Positions 33,801 to 42,996 of a stretch of DNA of 64,000 nucleotides are shown one piece after another. The notes beneath the pieces are model-generated. The model worked only from the letters and a program-made list of their open reading frames with translations, was not told the DNA's origin and searched no databases. The position numbers and the translations under genes are program-made. Every line of letters begins with the position of its first letter. Position 1 is the stretch's first letter. Origin of the DNA: Limosilactobacillus sp. WILCCON 0051 (GTDB lineage Bacteria > Bacillota > Bacilli > Lactobacillales > Lactobacillaceae); the NCBI RefSeq assembly GCF_039955095.1, contig NZ_CP154878.1:1550001-1614000 (forward strand). The letters run 5' to 3'.

Positions 33801-35207
33801 CTAAAACTGTGCAAACAGCTGGTCCATGTCAAGGTTGGCACTGTTAATGTATTTTTGGTTGGTAAACTCGCGAATACCTTCTGCGCCCAGCTCGCGACCA
33901 TAGCCAGATTCTTTGATCCCGCCAAATGGAATTGCTGGTGAGGCCATCGTTGGCTGATTGATTGAAATTGCGCCGGCTTCAATTCCCGCTGCTACTCGAG
34001 CTGCATCGACTACGTTTTCACTGTAGACTGAGCCGCCCAGACCAAATGACGTACCATTGGCCAGTTTCAAAGCTTCTTTTTCATCGTTCCAGCTAAAGAT
34101 CATCATTACCGGCCCAAAGATTTCCTGCTGGAAGATTGGATTGTCAGCTGTCACGTCAAGCAGCAGGGTTGGCCGAACAAAAGCACTGTCTGCCGGAACT
34201 TCAGGACCAATCTCAACTGCCTTGGCACCATTAGCAACGGCCAGTTCAATCTGAGCCTTGACCTTGTTGGCAGCCTTCATCGAACTCAGAGGGCCAAAAG
34301 TCGTCGTTTGATCAAGCGGATCGCCGGCTTTCAGCTGAGCTGCCGCCTGCGTTACTCCGCCAATGAAAGCATCATAAAGTGATTCATGCACAAACATCCG
34401 CTTGTCGCTGGCACAGACCTGTCCTGAAATCGTCAGTCGGCCAAGCATCGCACCTTGAACGGCTTTTTGCAGGTCGGCATCCGGCAGCACGATCATGGCA
34501 TCCGAGCCACCCAGTTCCATCACATGCTTCTTCAATGCCCGGCCGGAATTAGAAGCAACTCCACGACCAACCTCAGTACTGCCAGTGATCGTTACGCCAC
34601 AAATACGTTCGTCTTCAATCAAGCGGTCAGACTGTTCGTAGCTGATAAACAGATTTTGGAAGCATCCTTCAGGCAGGCCAGCGTCTTTTAACAGCTGTTC
34701 CATGGCCAGAGCACTTTGCGGACAGTTGGAGGCATGCTTGAGAACGACCACGTTGCCGGCCATCAGTTGAGCTGCCGTTGGACGTGTCATCTGGAAAAAT
34801 GGAACGTTCCATGGCTCGATTTCATAAATGATTCCCAGTGGCTGATAAATGCCGACCGCGTTGCCAGCCATCTTGTCATCTGTTTTGATAAAGTGAGGCT
34901 TCAGCAGTTCCTTTGCATTATCAGCATAGTAGTTCATGATGTCGGCACAGAGATCATTTTCCCAAACAGCGATCTGAAGCGGCTTGCCAGTTTCAATCGT
35001 GTTGATGGCACCATACTTCTCCCGGCGTTCCGTCATCAGTTCAGCGGCCCGCTTTAAAACCGCTGCCCGTTCTTCAAATGAAGTTTTGCTCCACTTTTCA
35101 TATGCAGACTGCGCTTTTTGCAATTTTGCTTCCAATTGAGCGTCCGTTAAGTCGTCAAACGTCTTCAGTACCTCGCCAGTATATGGGTTCGTCGTTTTGT
35201 AAGTCAT
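33801..35207 (-). CDS. gabD: NAD(P)-dependent aldehyde dehydrogenase, succinate-semialdehyde type
   Basis: The protein has 468 residues. It oxidises an aldehyde, probably succinate semialdehyde or a related short-chain one, to the acid with NAD(P). ALDH landmarks: the PWNVPFFQMTRP segment near 125, the Rossmann-loop motif GSTEVGRGVASN around 210, general-base Glu in MELGGSDAMIV near 229, and catalytic Cys in SGQVCASDKR near 263. The C-terminal EIFGPVMM is also present. ATG follows AAGAAGGAC. It is isolated, with no gabT beside it. Substrate preference is inferred from family similarity. Confidence 0.9.
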   Translation of the reverse strand: MTYKTTNPYTGEVLKTFDDLTDAQLEAKLQKAQSAYEKWSKTSFEERAAVLKRAAELMTERREKYGAINTIETGKPLQIAVWENDLCADIMNYYADNAKELLKPHFIKTDDKMAGNAVGIYQPLGIIYEIEPWNVPFFQMTRPTAAQLMAGNVVVLKHASNCPQSALAMEQLLKDAGLPEGCFQNLFISYEQSDRLIEDERICGVTITGSTEVGRGVASNSGRALKKHVMELGGSDAMIVLPDADLQKAVQGAMLGRLTISGQVCASDKRMFVHESLYDAFIGGVTQAAAQLKAGDPLDQTTTFGPLSSMKAANKVKAQIELAVANGAKAVEIGPEVPADSAFVRPTLLLDVTADNPIFQQEIFGPVMMIFSWNDEKEALKLANGTSFGLGGSVYSENVVDAARVAAGIEAGAISINQPTMASPAIPFGGIKESGYGRELGAEGIREFTNQKYINSANLDMDQLFAQF

Positions 35208-35393
35208 ATTAATGTCCTTCTTTCTTTTAAATCATGCTATTAGCTATTCGATGTCATTATCTTAACGGCTACAGCATGAATTTAGAACATCATTTAGCGT
35301 CATTGTTTTATCAATTCGTGCCAAAGATATAACCTAAACGTACCCTTGCAACTAGATATCTGCTATCCTGGCCCCCAACATCTATGTCCGGGC

Positions 35394-35640
35394 CCTACCA
35401 CATTACAGCAACAGCACGATTGCAGGCTCGATATATCGCCAAAGCATCCATCCCATGTCATGTCACATTACAGCAACGGTATGATTGCCGGCTTGATTTA
35501 TCGCCAAAGCATCCAGGTCATACCATACTACATTACTGCCACGATATGATTGCCGGCACGGTCTGTCAGCCAAAACATTCATCTCCCGCCATGTCACATT
35601 ACAGCAATGGTATGATTGCCGGCTTGATTTATCAGCATCC
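35394..35640. repeat. 65-66-bp tandem repeat, about four units
   Basis: Units starting CATTAC recur at 35401, 35466, 35531 and 35597. They share AGCAACGGTATGATTGCCGG and CTTGATTTATCGCCAAAGC blocks, with the third unit most diverged. Reading frames cross the array, but none has a ribosome binding site. It is unrelated in sequence to the 62-bp array at 28817. The 150 bp on its right contain a second, looser direct repeat (GTTAAGTC-GTA-GCTTAAA-GACAGAT). Confidence 0.88.
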
Positions 35641-35839
35641 ATGCCCGCCCCATTGCTGCCATCGACATCATCGACATTTACATTCAAATTCGTTAACGCT
35701 GCGAGTACTCATACCTAGATCAGTTAAGTCAGTATGCTTAAACGACAGATTCGATTTCCTAGCAGTGCGTCGACCGTAGCGATTTTGTGTTAAGTCTGTA
35801 CGCTTAAATGACAGATGCGACTGCTGGATCGCCAGGCTT

Positions 35840-36179
35840 GTGAAGAATATCTGGTTTAGACTGGCTGTGGGCCGCTAGTTTACCTACTTCGCGCGGATTT
35901 TTAAGCAAAAGTAGGTAAGTGAATATTCGATTTGCTTAACTTTACCTACTTATAGCTCGTTTTTCCGGAATAGTAGGTAAAATTGCATATTTTGGAGCTG
36001 ATTGGGTCAGACCGACTTTGTGATTTACCTACTATTATCCGTTTTTTATCAAATAGTAGGTAATGTTAGGGATCCCTAACTCAATATACATTAATTTTTA
36101 CCTACTTATACATCGATTTTTGCAAAAAGTAGGTAATGATGATTTTGTCATATGTTTTATGCATGTTTTTTTGCATAAT
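35840..36179 (-). repeat. Multi-hairpin intergenic element, copy A2 (inverted)
   Basis: This is the same element as A1 in reverse orientation: the TTATGCA hairpin, H1, GTTAGG/CCTAAC, H2, linker, H3, linker, H4 and TTCTTCAC end. Stem arms stay complementary where bases differ from A1. The linkers with CACAAAGTCGGTCTGACCCA and AGTTAAGCAAATCGAATATT are conserved. Confidence 0.9.
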
Positions 36180-36682
36180 TCGTGCTGAGAACATTTGCAG
36201 ACGCTTTTTCCGACACTGATTCATTGATCACACGTCACCATATCCATTGACCAAGCGTTTATGACCGGTTCCGCGCTGAATGCCGTCGTAAGCTTGCTTA
36301 TGCTATTCTCGATCATTGACTCATCCGAACCCATCACTGTATTTATAACTGGGTTACTGATATTTTTTGTTGCGCCAGTCGCATTCCAGCAGCCTCTTCA
36401 TCCGCTCCAAAGCCGCCATTATGTCAATACATTCACACTTGGCGATTCGTTAGATAAACAAAAACATATTTAATTTATTAAATCACTTATTTGTTTAGTT
36501 TAGCTAACAAACGTTGATATATTGGCATTTGTAAGCTATGACGAAATTATCATATCTAATTATTAATAATTGTTTACCACTGCTTGCAGCAATGCGAATC
36601 GTTTCTATAAAAGTGATTTTCTCCTTGACCTAGTTATCACATGAATGATACTTTTTACCAAACGTAAGGGGATGATTACACC
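36180..36682 (+). other. Intergenic region before the adhesin gene; possible remnant of a membrane protein and a promoter
   Basis: A 70-codon frame at 36261-36473 encodes two hydrophobic stretches (ALNAVVSLLMLFSII and PITVFITGLLIFFVAPVAF) but has no ribosome binding site; I do not call it a gene. The right part is AT-rich; TTGACC near 36626 and an extended TGATAC-type box 15 bases on form a tentative promoter for the adhesin. Confidence 0.35.
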
Positions 36683-39235
36683 ATGCTTAGTAAAAACAAT
36701 CACAATCTGAAAATCAAACAAGCCAGCGATCGCCAATTGCGGTTTTCACTGCGCAAATTCGGTACCGGGATTGCCTCGGTAGCCATCGCCAGCCTGTTCT
36801 TTATCGGCAGCAGTGCCACGACGGTCCACGCCGATACCAGTGATGGATCCACGGCGACGACTGTCTTGACAGCCAATTCAACGGATCAATCAACTACTGC
36901 TTCCGACGCTTTAACTCAGTCAGCAGCCGCCTCTGATTCCGCTGCTCAGTCAACCACTGCTGACAATGCCAAGGATCAAGCGTCAACCGCGACTGATTCT
37001 GCCAACACCGCGACGAGCACGAACAGTTCGACTGCTCAAAGCACTGAGGCTGATCAAACGATTATCAACTCCAAGCAAAACAGTGCCCAGGCGCCTGCAA
37101 AGGATAACATTCAGCACGGCATCAACATTACGGCCAACAACCAGACGACTGGATATAACGGCAGCTCAATTTTAAATGCCAATCAATCCGATGGTACTTT
37201 CGATGTCAACACGGTCGTTACCAACAATAATTCTGACAGCCGTAAAGTTGAAGAAATCGTCCTGTTGCCAACGTTTACCGCCAACAACTCAACCGACGTC
37301 AACATGATCAAGCCAGTTATCGATGCTGACAAGATTGGCAGCGGTATTCAATTTACCTCCTCTACCGGCTCCATGCCAACCGATTTGGAGGTCTACTATG
37401 CCATCACGGCCGGCGACTTTGAAACGCTGGATGTGTTAATGCAGAATGCTGATTTCTCCTGGGATCAAGTCGTTGAGATTCAATTCGTTGCTACTCTGCA
37501 GGCTGGTCAATCGCTGACGGCCACCGTTCCAATGAAGATTGCCAACCTGGAACAAATGAAAAAGCAGCTGGCAGCACTGGCGGATGGTACTGCCGACAAG
37601 GCGCTCGAACAAGACCTGTCCGCACGCAATATGACGTTTGATGAATATTTCTACTACTGGGATGCAGACGGCAATTTCTATTCTGATGACATTCATTCGC
37701 TAAACATGCGGCTGGCCGTACCAGCAACCGATACGATCAGCGCCATCCAAAACATCAATGGCAGCTACCACGCCGTTATCAAAAATGCCAACGGTCGCTA
37801 CCAAGACGCGCCAGCTGAGATTCAAGCAGCCATGCCTAACGTTTCACCAAGCGACGTTACCGTAACCAACTTTACCAATGGCAGCGCGGAAGATACTTTG
37901 TTTACCGATGGCTACTTTAGAATCAATGCCATTAATATCTTTAACGCGGTCAAGGATCTTGGCTATACGACCAATATTGCTCCCAACGGCCACGATCTTT
38001 GGCAGACTTACAACTACTTCTCTTTCGGCACGACTCATCCGGATGGTTCCGCAACCAAGCTGTATGTAGAAGTGCAGCCAGTCTTCTTGCTGCAGGACGT
38101 TACCTTGCCAAGCGGCAGCAGCTGGAATCAAGCGCTGAACCTGCAGCAGAATCCAAGCGTCAAGTTCACCAATCAATCCTCAATGACCGTTACCGAGCAA
38201 AAGACACTGGCCTACAGCACGACTGGGGGCGCCGGAACCTACCAAGTCGACACGTCCAATCTGCCGCTGGATTCTGATGGCAACTTAACCACGCCAGGTA
38301 TCTACAACGTTACCTACATCTACCAAATCAATGATCAAGATAGCGTAACGGCAACCGCGCAAGTTATCGTGCAGGCCGTCAAAACAATTACGCGGACGAT
38401 TCATTACGTCGATGGCGACAACAACAATCAAGCCGTCGCAGATGATGTCGTACAATCACTGACCTACTACGGAACGCCGACTGATGCCGCGGGAACTGAA
38501 TTTACCTGGCAAGCAGCTGCCGGTAATGAATTTGCCAGTGTTGACTCTCCCGTGGTTGCCAACATGACGCCGGACCTGACCACGGTAGCTGCCGCAGCGA
38601 CTGACGAAAACAGCGCCAATGCCGAAATCACAGTCGTCTACCACCATGACCTGACGACTGAAAACGTTGAAAAGACCGTACAGCGGACGATTCACTTTGT
38701 TGATGAACAAGGTAATCAGGTTGCCAATGATGTAACTCAAACCGTAACCTTGACCGGCACTAAGTCAACTGATCTGGTTACCGGCAACAGCACAACGGTT
38801 TGGAATCAAGGACAGTTTGCCAGTGTAGATGCGCCATCAGTAGCCAACATGACGCCTGAGATTGCCGTTATTGCTGCTGAAACGGTTGATGAAAACAGCA
38901 CGGATTCTGAAATCAATGTTGTCTATCATGCAACGCCGGCTGTTGATCCAGTTGACCCAACGACGCCTGAAACGCCGGCACCATCAACTCCTGATCAGCC
39001 AGCAACGCCTAACACGCCGGCAGCAACATCAGATCAGCCATCATCTGTTTTGAATACGCCGGCTGTTACAGTCACAGCTTCATCAATGAACAACCGCCAA
39101 AACACTACCAAAACCAGCCGAAAGACGCTGCCACAAACTGGCAATGAACAGACTGGTTTACTGGCTGCCTTAGGACTTGGCTTGTCCAGTCTGGCACTTT
39201 CCTTAACGGGAGCTTTCAAAAAACGTCATAACTAA
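36683..39235 (+). CDS. LPQTG-anchored surface adhesin with two mucus-binding (MucBP/Mub-type) repeats
   Basis: The protein has 850 residues. The N-terminus carries a YSIRK-like signal (RFSLRKFGTGIASVAIASLFF at about 21-40, shortened) with cleavage after VHA near residue 50. A Thr/Ser/Ala-rich stretch follows (50-140), then a large presumed beta-rich region (about 140-500). Two mucus-binding-type repeats follow at about 575-655 and 665-750, each with a RTIHYVDGDN/RTIHFVDEQGN opening and a NSTDSEINVVYH-type end. Then comes a Pro/Thr linker and LPQTGNEQTG at about 814, a hydrophobic helix and a KKRHN tail. It should be sortase-linked to the wall and bind mucus glycans. ATG follows AAGGGGATG. The gene is bracketed by inverted copies of the multi-hairpin element. 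Confidence 0.9.
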   Translation: MLSKNNHNLKIKQASDRQLRFSLRKFGTGIASVAIASLFFIGSSATTVHADTSDGSTATTVLTANSTDQSTTASDALTQSAAASDSAAQSTTADNAKDQASTATDSANTATSTNSSTAQSTEADQTIINSKQNSAQAPAKDNIQHGINITANNQTTGYNGSSILNANQSDGTFDVNTVVTNNNSDSRKVEEIVLLPTFTANNSTDVNMIKPVIDADKIGSGIQFTSSTGSMPTDLEVYYAITAGDFETLDVLMQNADFSWDQVVEIQFVATLQAGQSLTATVPMKIANLEQMKKQLAALADGTADKALEQDLSARNMTFDEYFYYWDADGNFYSDDIHSLNMRLAVPATDTISAIQNINGSYHAVIKNANGRYQDAPAEIQAAMPNVSPSDVTVTNFTNGSAEDTLFTDGYFRINAINIFNAVKDLGYTTNIAPNGHDLWQTYNYFSFGTTHPDGSATKLYVEVQPVFLLQDVTLPSGSSWNQALNLQQNPSVKFTNQSSMTVTEQKTLAYSTTGGAGTYQVDTSNLPLDSDGNLTTPGIYNVTYIYQINDQDSVTATAQVIVQAVKTITRTIHYVDGDNNNQAVADDVVQSLTYYGTPTDAAGTEFTWQAAAGNEFASVDSPVVANMTPDLTTVAAAATDENSANAEITVVYHHDLTTENVEKTVQRTIHFVDEQGNQVANDVTQTVTLTGTKSTDLVTGNSTTVWNQGQFASVDAPSVANMTPEIAVIAAETVDENSTDSEINVVYHATPAVDPVDPTTPETPAPSTPDQPATPNTPAATSDQPSSVLNTPAVTVTASSMNNRQNTTKTSRKTLPQTGNEQTGLLAALGLGLSSLALSLTGAFKKRHN

Positions 39236-39270
39236 TCTGCCTGCTTGTTGATCTAGCATGGACTCGTTTA

Positions 39271-39307
39271 AAACCTCATCGCGGAATTGCTCGTGGTGAG
39301 GTTTTTG
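39271..39307 (+). terminator. Terminator of the adhesin gene
   Basis: AACCTCATC and GTGAGGTTTTT pair around a ~17-base loop, 36 bases after the adhesin stop. Confidence 0.7.
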
Positions 39308-39315
39308 ATTTGATT

Positions 39316-39395
39316 GATGCAATCGTTCCTGGAAGCTTTAAGTAATGCCGCTTGTGATGCAATCGTTCCCGGAAGCCTTAAGTACTGCTGCTTAG
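39316..39395. repeat. 40-bp direct repeat, two units
   Basis: GATGCAATCGTTCCYGGAAG is present at 39316 and 39356 and continues with TTTAAGTA-TGC-GCTT in both. The pair lies between the adhesin terminator and element A3. Confidence 0.85.
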
Positions 39396-39446
39396 ATCAG
39401 GTTCGCAACAATGAGCGGCCGTTTTTGAACTGCTTAGTCGGGGCCG

Positions 39447-39795
39447 TTATGCAAAAAATCTTGCATAAAACATATGACGAAACTATCATTACCTACTTTT
39501 TACCAAAATCGATGTATAAGTAGGTAAAAGTTAGTGTATATTGAGTTTATATCGAGTTAGGGCTCCCTAACATTACCTACTATTTGATGAAAAAAGCGTA
39601 ATAGTAGGTAATTCACAAAGTCGGTCTGGCCCAATCAACCCTAAAATATGCATTATTACCTACGATTTGAAGAAAAGCCGTCAAAAGTAGGTAAAGTTGA
39701 TCCGTTCGAATATACAACTACCTACTTCTGACCTAAAATCGGCGAATAGTAGGTATCTGCAGGAATCAGTGGCTGTTCGTGCTGAATTTCTTCAC
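39447..39795 (+). repeat. Multi-hairpin intergenic element, copy A3
   Basis: This is the third copy in the same orientation as A1, with all hairpins and linkers present. H3 has one arm altered (TTACCTACGA). An extra GAGTTTATATC insertion lies before the GTTAGG/CCTAAC hairpin. The end near TTCTTCAC is again shared. From 39796 to the pnuC terminator I see nothing that can be called. Confidence 0.9.
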
Positions 39796-40154
39796 AATAT
39801 CAGTCGTTTAACGCCATAATCAGATAACTTTGACAATCGCACAATCAATTAAGCCTGCTTTAATCATTCCCAACTGGTTAAAACTGCCCGCATTGTACTG
39901 CCGATGCGTTCAAAGATAATCGCCTTAAAGAAGTAAATATTGGGAGTAAAACGCAACCGTACCTTGGATTCCACTTTATAATGGAAAAGATTGCAACTGT
40001 GCTCTGGATGATCATGCACTTACGATCAACTGGGTCACGTTCCCACATCATCCCTTAACACCGCTGAATCTAATTGACGATCACGGCACAAGCCAGCTGG
40101 AACCAAAAGCAATCCAAACGCCACCGTCAAGACTCAATCGGAAACTGCGCCAAT

Positions 40155-40188
40155 AAAAAACTGCCTTCAGATCGCTCTGAAAGCAGTT
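40155..40188 (-). terminator. Terminator of pnuC
   Basis: On the minus strand AACTGCTTTCAGA and TCTGAAGGCAGTT form a long stem followed by T6, 25 bases after the pnuC stop. Confidence 0.85.
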
Positions 40189-40212
40189 GGTGCCGATAAC
40201 ATCCGGCCTGAT

Positions 40213-40947
40213 TTATTCCATTTCCGTTAAACCAGCTTGACGACGGCCGCGATTAAACCATGGCGAAACCGTAAAAGCCAGAATGTCATTGACCACATAG
40301 ATCAAACTGTTAATTGCCATTGCCAGCGTAGCATCCCCTTGCGCAAAGGTCACGCCCCAAAGAATCAGCTGGAAGATCCCAGAAGCCAGCCACCAGTAGT
40401 ATTGGTTATTGTAGCGCATAAAGCACATGATCCCTGCAGTCAGACTGATGGCAAAACTGATGGCATCGATCCATGGCCGCGGATCATTAGTGAAACTGCA
40501 AATCAGGTAACCACTGATAGCGTAGACCAGCAGCGTACCAATAATGGCTACGATCCATTGTTTGGTTCCGAAACGGCGCAGATGATTTTTAGTGTCATCG
40601 TTCCAGCTGCGTACGGCAAAGATCACCGGCAGATCAAGCGTCAATACATAGGCAATCTGTTCAAAAATCGACAGGTAGTTCTTCGCTGCCAAACCCGCGT
40701 AGATAAAGCAGGCAGCCGAGATCAGCCCCAGCCAGCCATTAATCGCCTTGGTAGCATTGATGGCCAATACGCACAGCGTCCCCAAGATCGTGCCGATAAA
40801 CGTGATCAGCGTGACCGACGTAACCTTGCTGCTGATCAACAAAGCCAGCTGAAAGCCCAGGGCAAAGAAAAACAGCAGATAGTTCTGCATTGGCCACCCT
40901 TTCAGTTGATTGAACAGCCAGACAAAGTAGTTTTCATTACGTTCCAT
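40213..40947 (-). CDS. pnuC: PnuC-family nicotinamide riboside transporter
   Basis: The protein has 244 residues starting at the ATG at 40947, chosen because AAAAAGGAGAA precedes it; the frame is open upstream through the leader. It has about seven hydrophobic segments in the PnuC arrangement. Landmarks are the TKAINGWLGLISAACFIYAG segment, the WIVAIIGTLLVYAISGYL helix and the late RYNNQYYWWLASGIFQLILW motif, where aromatic residues line the substrate site in the family. It imports nicotinamide riboside for NAD synthesis, driven by intracellular phosphorylation. It is monocistronic with a long structured leader, which suggests control by NAD or a related metabolite. Vitamin specificity (NR versus thiamine/riboflavin homologues) is inferred. 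Confidence 0.88.
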   Translation of the reverse strand: MERNENYFVWLFNQLKGWPMQNYLLFFFALGFQLALLISSKVTSVTLITFIGTILGTLCVLAINATKAINGWLGLISAACFIYAGLAAKNYLSIFEQIAYVLTLDLPVIFAVRSWNDDTKNHLRRFGTKQWIVAIIGTLLVYAISGYLICSFTNDPRPWIDAISFAISLTAGIMCFMRYNNQYYWWLASGIFQLILWGVTFAQGDATLAMAINSLIYVVNDILAFTVSPWFNRGRRQAGLTEME

Positions 40948-41115
40948 GAATCGATTCTCCTTTTTCTCAGTAGCTTTTACCACGCGAACTGCGCGGCTGC
41001 TTATCCGTGGGGCGACCCCCACCTCGGTTGACAAGAAGTGCTCGGTTTCTCGCCAGCTGTCTTATTTTACGGGCCCATAAAATAAAACAAATCAGCCGTT
41101 TTGGCTTTGAGCAAC
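40948..41115 (-). ncRNA. Structured 5' leader of pnuC, candidate riboswitch
   Basis: The ~165-base leader contains, near its 3' end (40978-41034), two adjacent GC-rich hairpins: GTGGGG-GTCG-CCCCAC flanked by CCG/CGG, and CCGCG-CAGTT-CGCGTGG. A GTCAAC motif precedes the first and GGATAAG follows it. pnuC genes of Lactobacillales can carry the pnuC/NAD-II riboswitch; I cannot confirm the consensus by eye. A covariance-model search would decide. Confidence 0.35.
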
Positions 41116-41121
41116 TTGTAT

Positions 41122-41151
41122 ATCCTACCAAAAGATCGATTCACTTGCCAA
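41122..41151 (-). promoter_or_regulatory. Putative pnuC promoter
   Basis: On the minus strand TTGGCA, an 18-base spacer and TAGGAT, about 170 bases before the pnuC start. The further upstream stretch to 41352 holds no gene. Confidence 0.45.
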
Positions 41152-41352
41152 TGCAAATTTCTTTATCTATCTTAAACAAAATCACGCTAAAGTATCTATT
41201 TAACCGTAACGACTGCGCTTACCAAAAATAAATAAAAAATTTTTGACTAGCCGTTTTGCGTCGTTTGATTAAAGGATCGATAAGGCGTCCAGCAATCTAG
41301 ACCTCCGCTTTTATTAATCAGCCAAATTCGAAGGGGCGTTCATTGCTGCAAT

Positions 41353-42867
41353 CTAGTTCATCCGAAACTGGAATTGACTGACGGAAGCATTCGGTAATTC
41401 GAGCGCGAAAACATCAGCTGCAAATGGCGCTGGTTCTTTAGTACGCTTTCGGACACGATCTGGTGCAGCTGCCGAATTATATTCATTAGGCGAGGCCGCG
41501 CTGAGTTCTTCGTGACGCGTCATCGTGGCTAGAGCGCCCAATCTTAAAATCAGCTGATGGGATTTGGCATAGTCTTTATTAATGATGGTTACCGTCAATT
41601 GGCCCTGCTTGATGGTTGCCATGACATCAAGTTTTTCACTGTTCATTGCCGGCAGTTGAATCACTCGCCCATTTTGATGCCGCTGATACATGACAAAGAC
41701 ATCATAGTTTGGCGTCATGATCGTCTTTTCATCTTCAGTCAAAAACAATGCATTCAGCACGTTGACCGACTGTGCTACCGTAGCCATTTTCACCAGATCA
41801 CAGTGACGCTGCAAGACATTGAGCGTAATCGCAGTTGCCACTGCATCCCGCATTGTTACCTGCTGTTTTAATGCCGGTTTGGCGGTAAAAGCATCTCGGT
41901 GCCAGACTCCCCATTCACCGACGATCAGTTCCAGTTTGCTCAGACGCTGATCCATACTTGACTCCGGCGTTGGCATTTTCGCAAGCCCTTGATTAATCAG
42001 TTCTCCTTGTTGAACGATTACTTCTTCAATCTCACCAGCCCCTTTAACTACTCGATCCCAGCTCTGCTTATCAAATTCAGTTGGTGTATCGTCGTTAGCC
42101 AGATTCCAATTATAGTAATGCATGTCGAGGCCTTGAATCGATGGCTGTCGATACCTTGCCAGCTCTTTCAACAGATCGCGCGTCCAGTTCACGCGTTCGA
42201 TCGGTTTGTTGCCATCGGGTCCGGAAGCAATTCGATAGATCTGTTCCTTATCAAAGAGATCATGCTTAAAGCTCGGCATAGCGGTCGCAAACTCACGATA
42301 CTTGGCTGCATAGGCCGTGGGAGTCATAAAGCCGCCGCCTGCCCAGACCTCATTGCCAATCCCCCAGTACTTAACGTGATAAGGTGCCGGATGTCCATTT
42401 TGAGCACGCAGTCTTGCCAGATCGGTGCCCGACTCTCGATTGCAGTACTCCATCCAGTCTTTCATTTCCTGAACCGTGCCGCTCATCAGATTGATATTGA
42501 TCCACGGTTCTGCACCAACCAGTTCGCAAAATTCCATAAACTCGTCCGTGCCGAATTGATGATCATCCCTGGTAAACGTACCAAAATTTTCATTAAAGGT
42601 GATCGGCCGCTGCTTGCGTGGACCAATTCCATCCCGCCAATGATATGAGTCTGCATAACAGCCGCCTGGCCAGCGAATTACTGCTGGGTGCAGCGCCTGC
42701 ATCTTTTCGACGATCGTCTTGCGAAAGCCATGAATATTGGGAATCTTTGAATCCGGACCAACCCAGATTCCTTGATCAATACATTCACCCAAAAACTCGA
42801 TAAACTGCCCGTGTAGCTTAGGGTCAACGATTCCCAGCGTTTGATCGATATCAATTGATAGTTCCAT
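41353..42867 (-). CDS. Alpha-L-arabinofuranosidase, GH51
   Basis: The protein has 504 residues, standard for intracellular GH51 enzymes (AbfA type). It releases terminal arabinofuranose from arabino-oligosaccharides with retention. Landmarks: HGQFIEFLGECIDQGIW at about 19-35, VIRWPGGCYADSYHWRDGIG at 63-82, acid/base Glu in YWGIGNEVWAGGG near residue 173, and nucleophile Glu in LIVGEWGVWHRDA near 317. No signal peptide, so it acts on imported oligosaccharides. It is divergent from an AraC-type regulator and has a cre site upstream, which fits induction by arabinosides and glucose repression. No transporter gene is adjacent. Confidence 0.95.
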   Translation of the reverse strand: MELSIDIDQTLGIVDPKLHGQFIEFLGECIDQGIWVGPDSKIPNIHGFRKTIVEKMQALHPAVIRWPGGCYADSYHWRDGIGPRKQRPITFNENFGTFTRDDHQFGTDEFMEFCELVGAEPWININLMSGTVQEMKDWMEYCNRESGTDLARLRAQNGHPAPYHVKYWGIGNEVWAGGGFMTPTAYAAKYREFATAMPSFKHDLFDKEQIYRIASGPDGNKPIERVNWTRDLLKELARYRQPSIQGLDMHYYNWNLANDDTPTEFDKQSWDRVVKGAGEIEEVIVQQGELINQGLAKMPTPESSMDQRLSKLELIVGEWGVWHRDAFTAKPALKQQVTMRDAVATAITLNVLQRHCDLVKMATVAQSVNVLNALFLTEDEKTIMTPNYDVFVMYQRHQNGRVIQLPAMNSEKLDVMATIKQGQLTVTIINKDYAKSHQLILRLGALATMTRHEELSAASPNEYNSAAAPDRVRKRTKEPAPFAADVFALELPNASVSQFQFRMN

Positions 42868-42913
42868 AAGCGACTTACCTACCCTTTCTAAGTTGTCAAA
42901 AAATGCTTGCTTT

Positions 42914-42927
42914 TGATAACGGTTTCA
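42914..42927. promoter_or_regulatory. cre site (CcpA binding) between GH51 and araC-type genes
   Basis: TGATAACGGTTTCA matches the catabolite-responsive-element consensus TGWAANCGNTNWCA with one mismatch. It lies about 47 bp before the GH51 start, a position suited to repression by CcpA. Confidence 0.65.
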
Positions 42928-42996
42928 GCATAAGCTATCAATATGGTTTTTAATATCAAAAAACAACGCAAGGTATCAAAAAAGTAAGGTGATCTT

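Noticed and set aside
35346..35779. Reading frames across the 65-bp tandem array
   Set aside because: They arise because 65/66-bp units shift frame without stops; there is no ribosome binding site and no protein-like composition.
36261..36473. Possible small two-span membrane protein
   Set aside because: It has no ribosome binding site and resembles no family I know; it may be a gene fragment.
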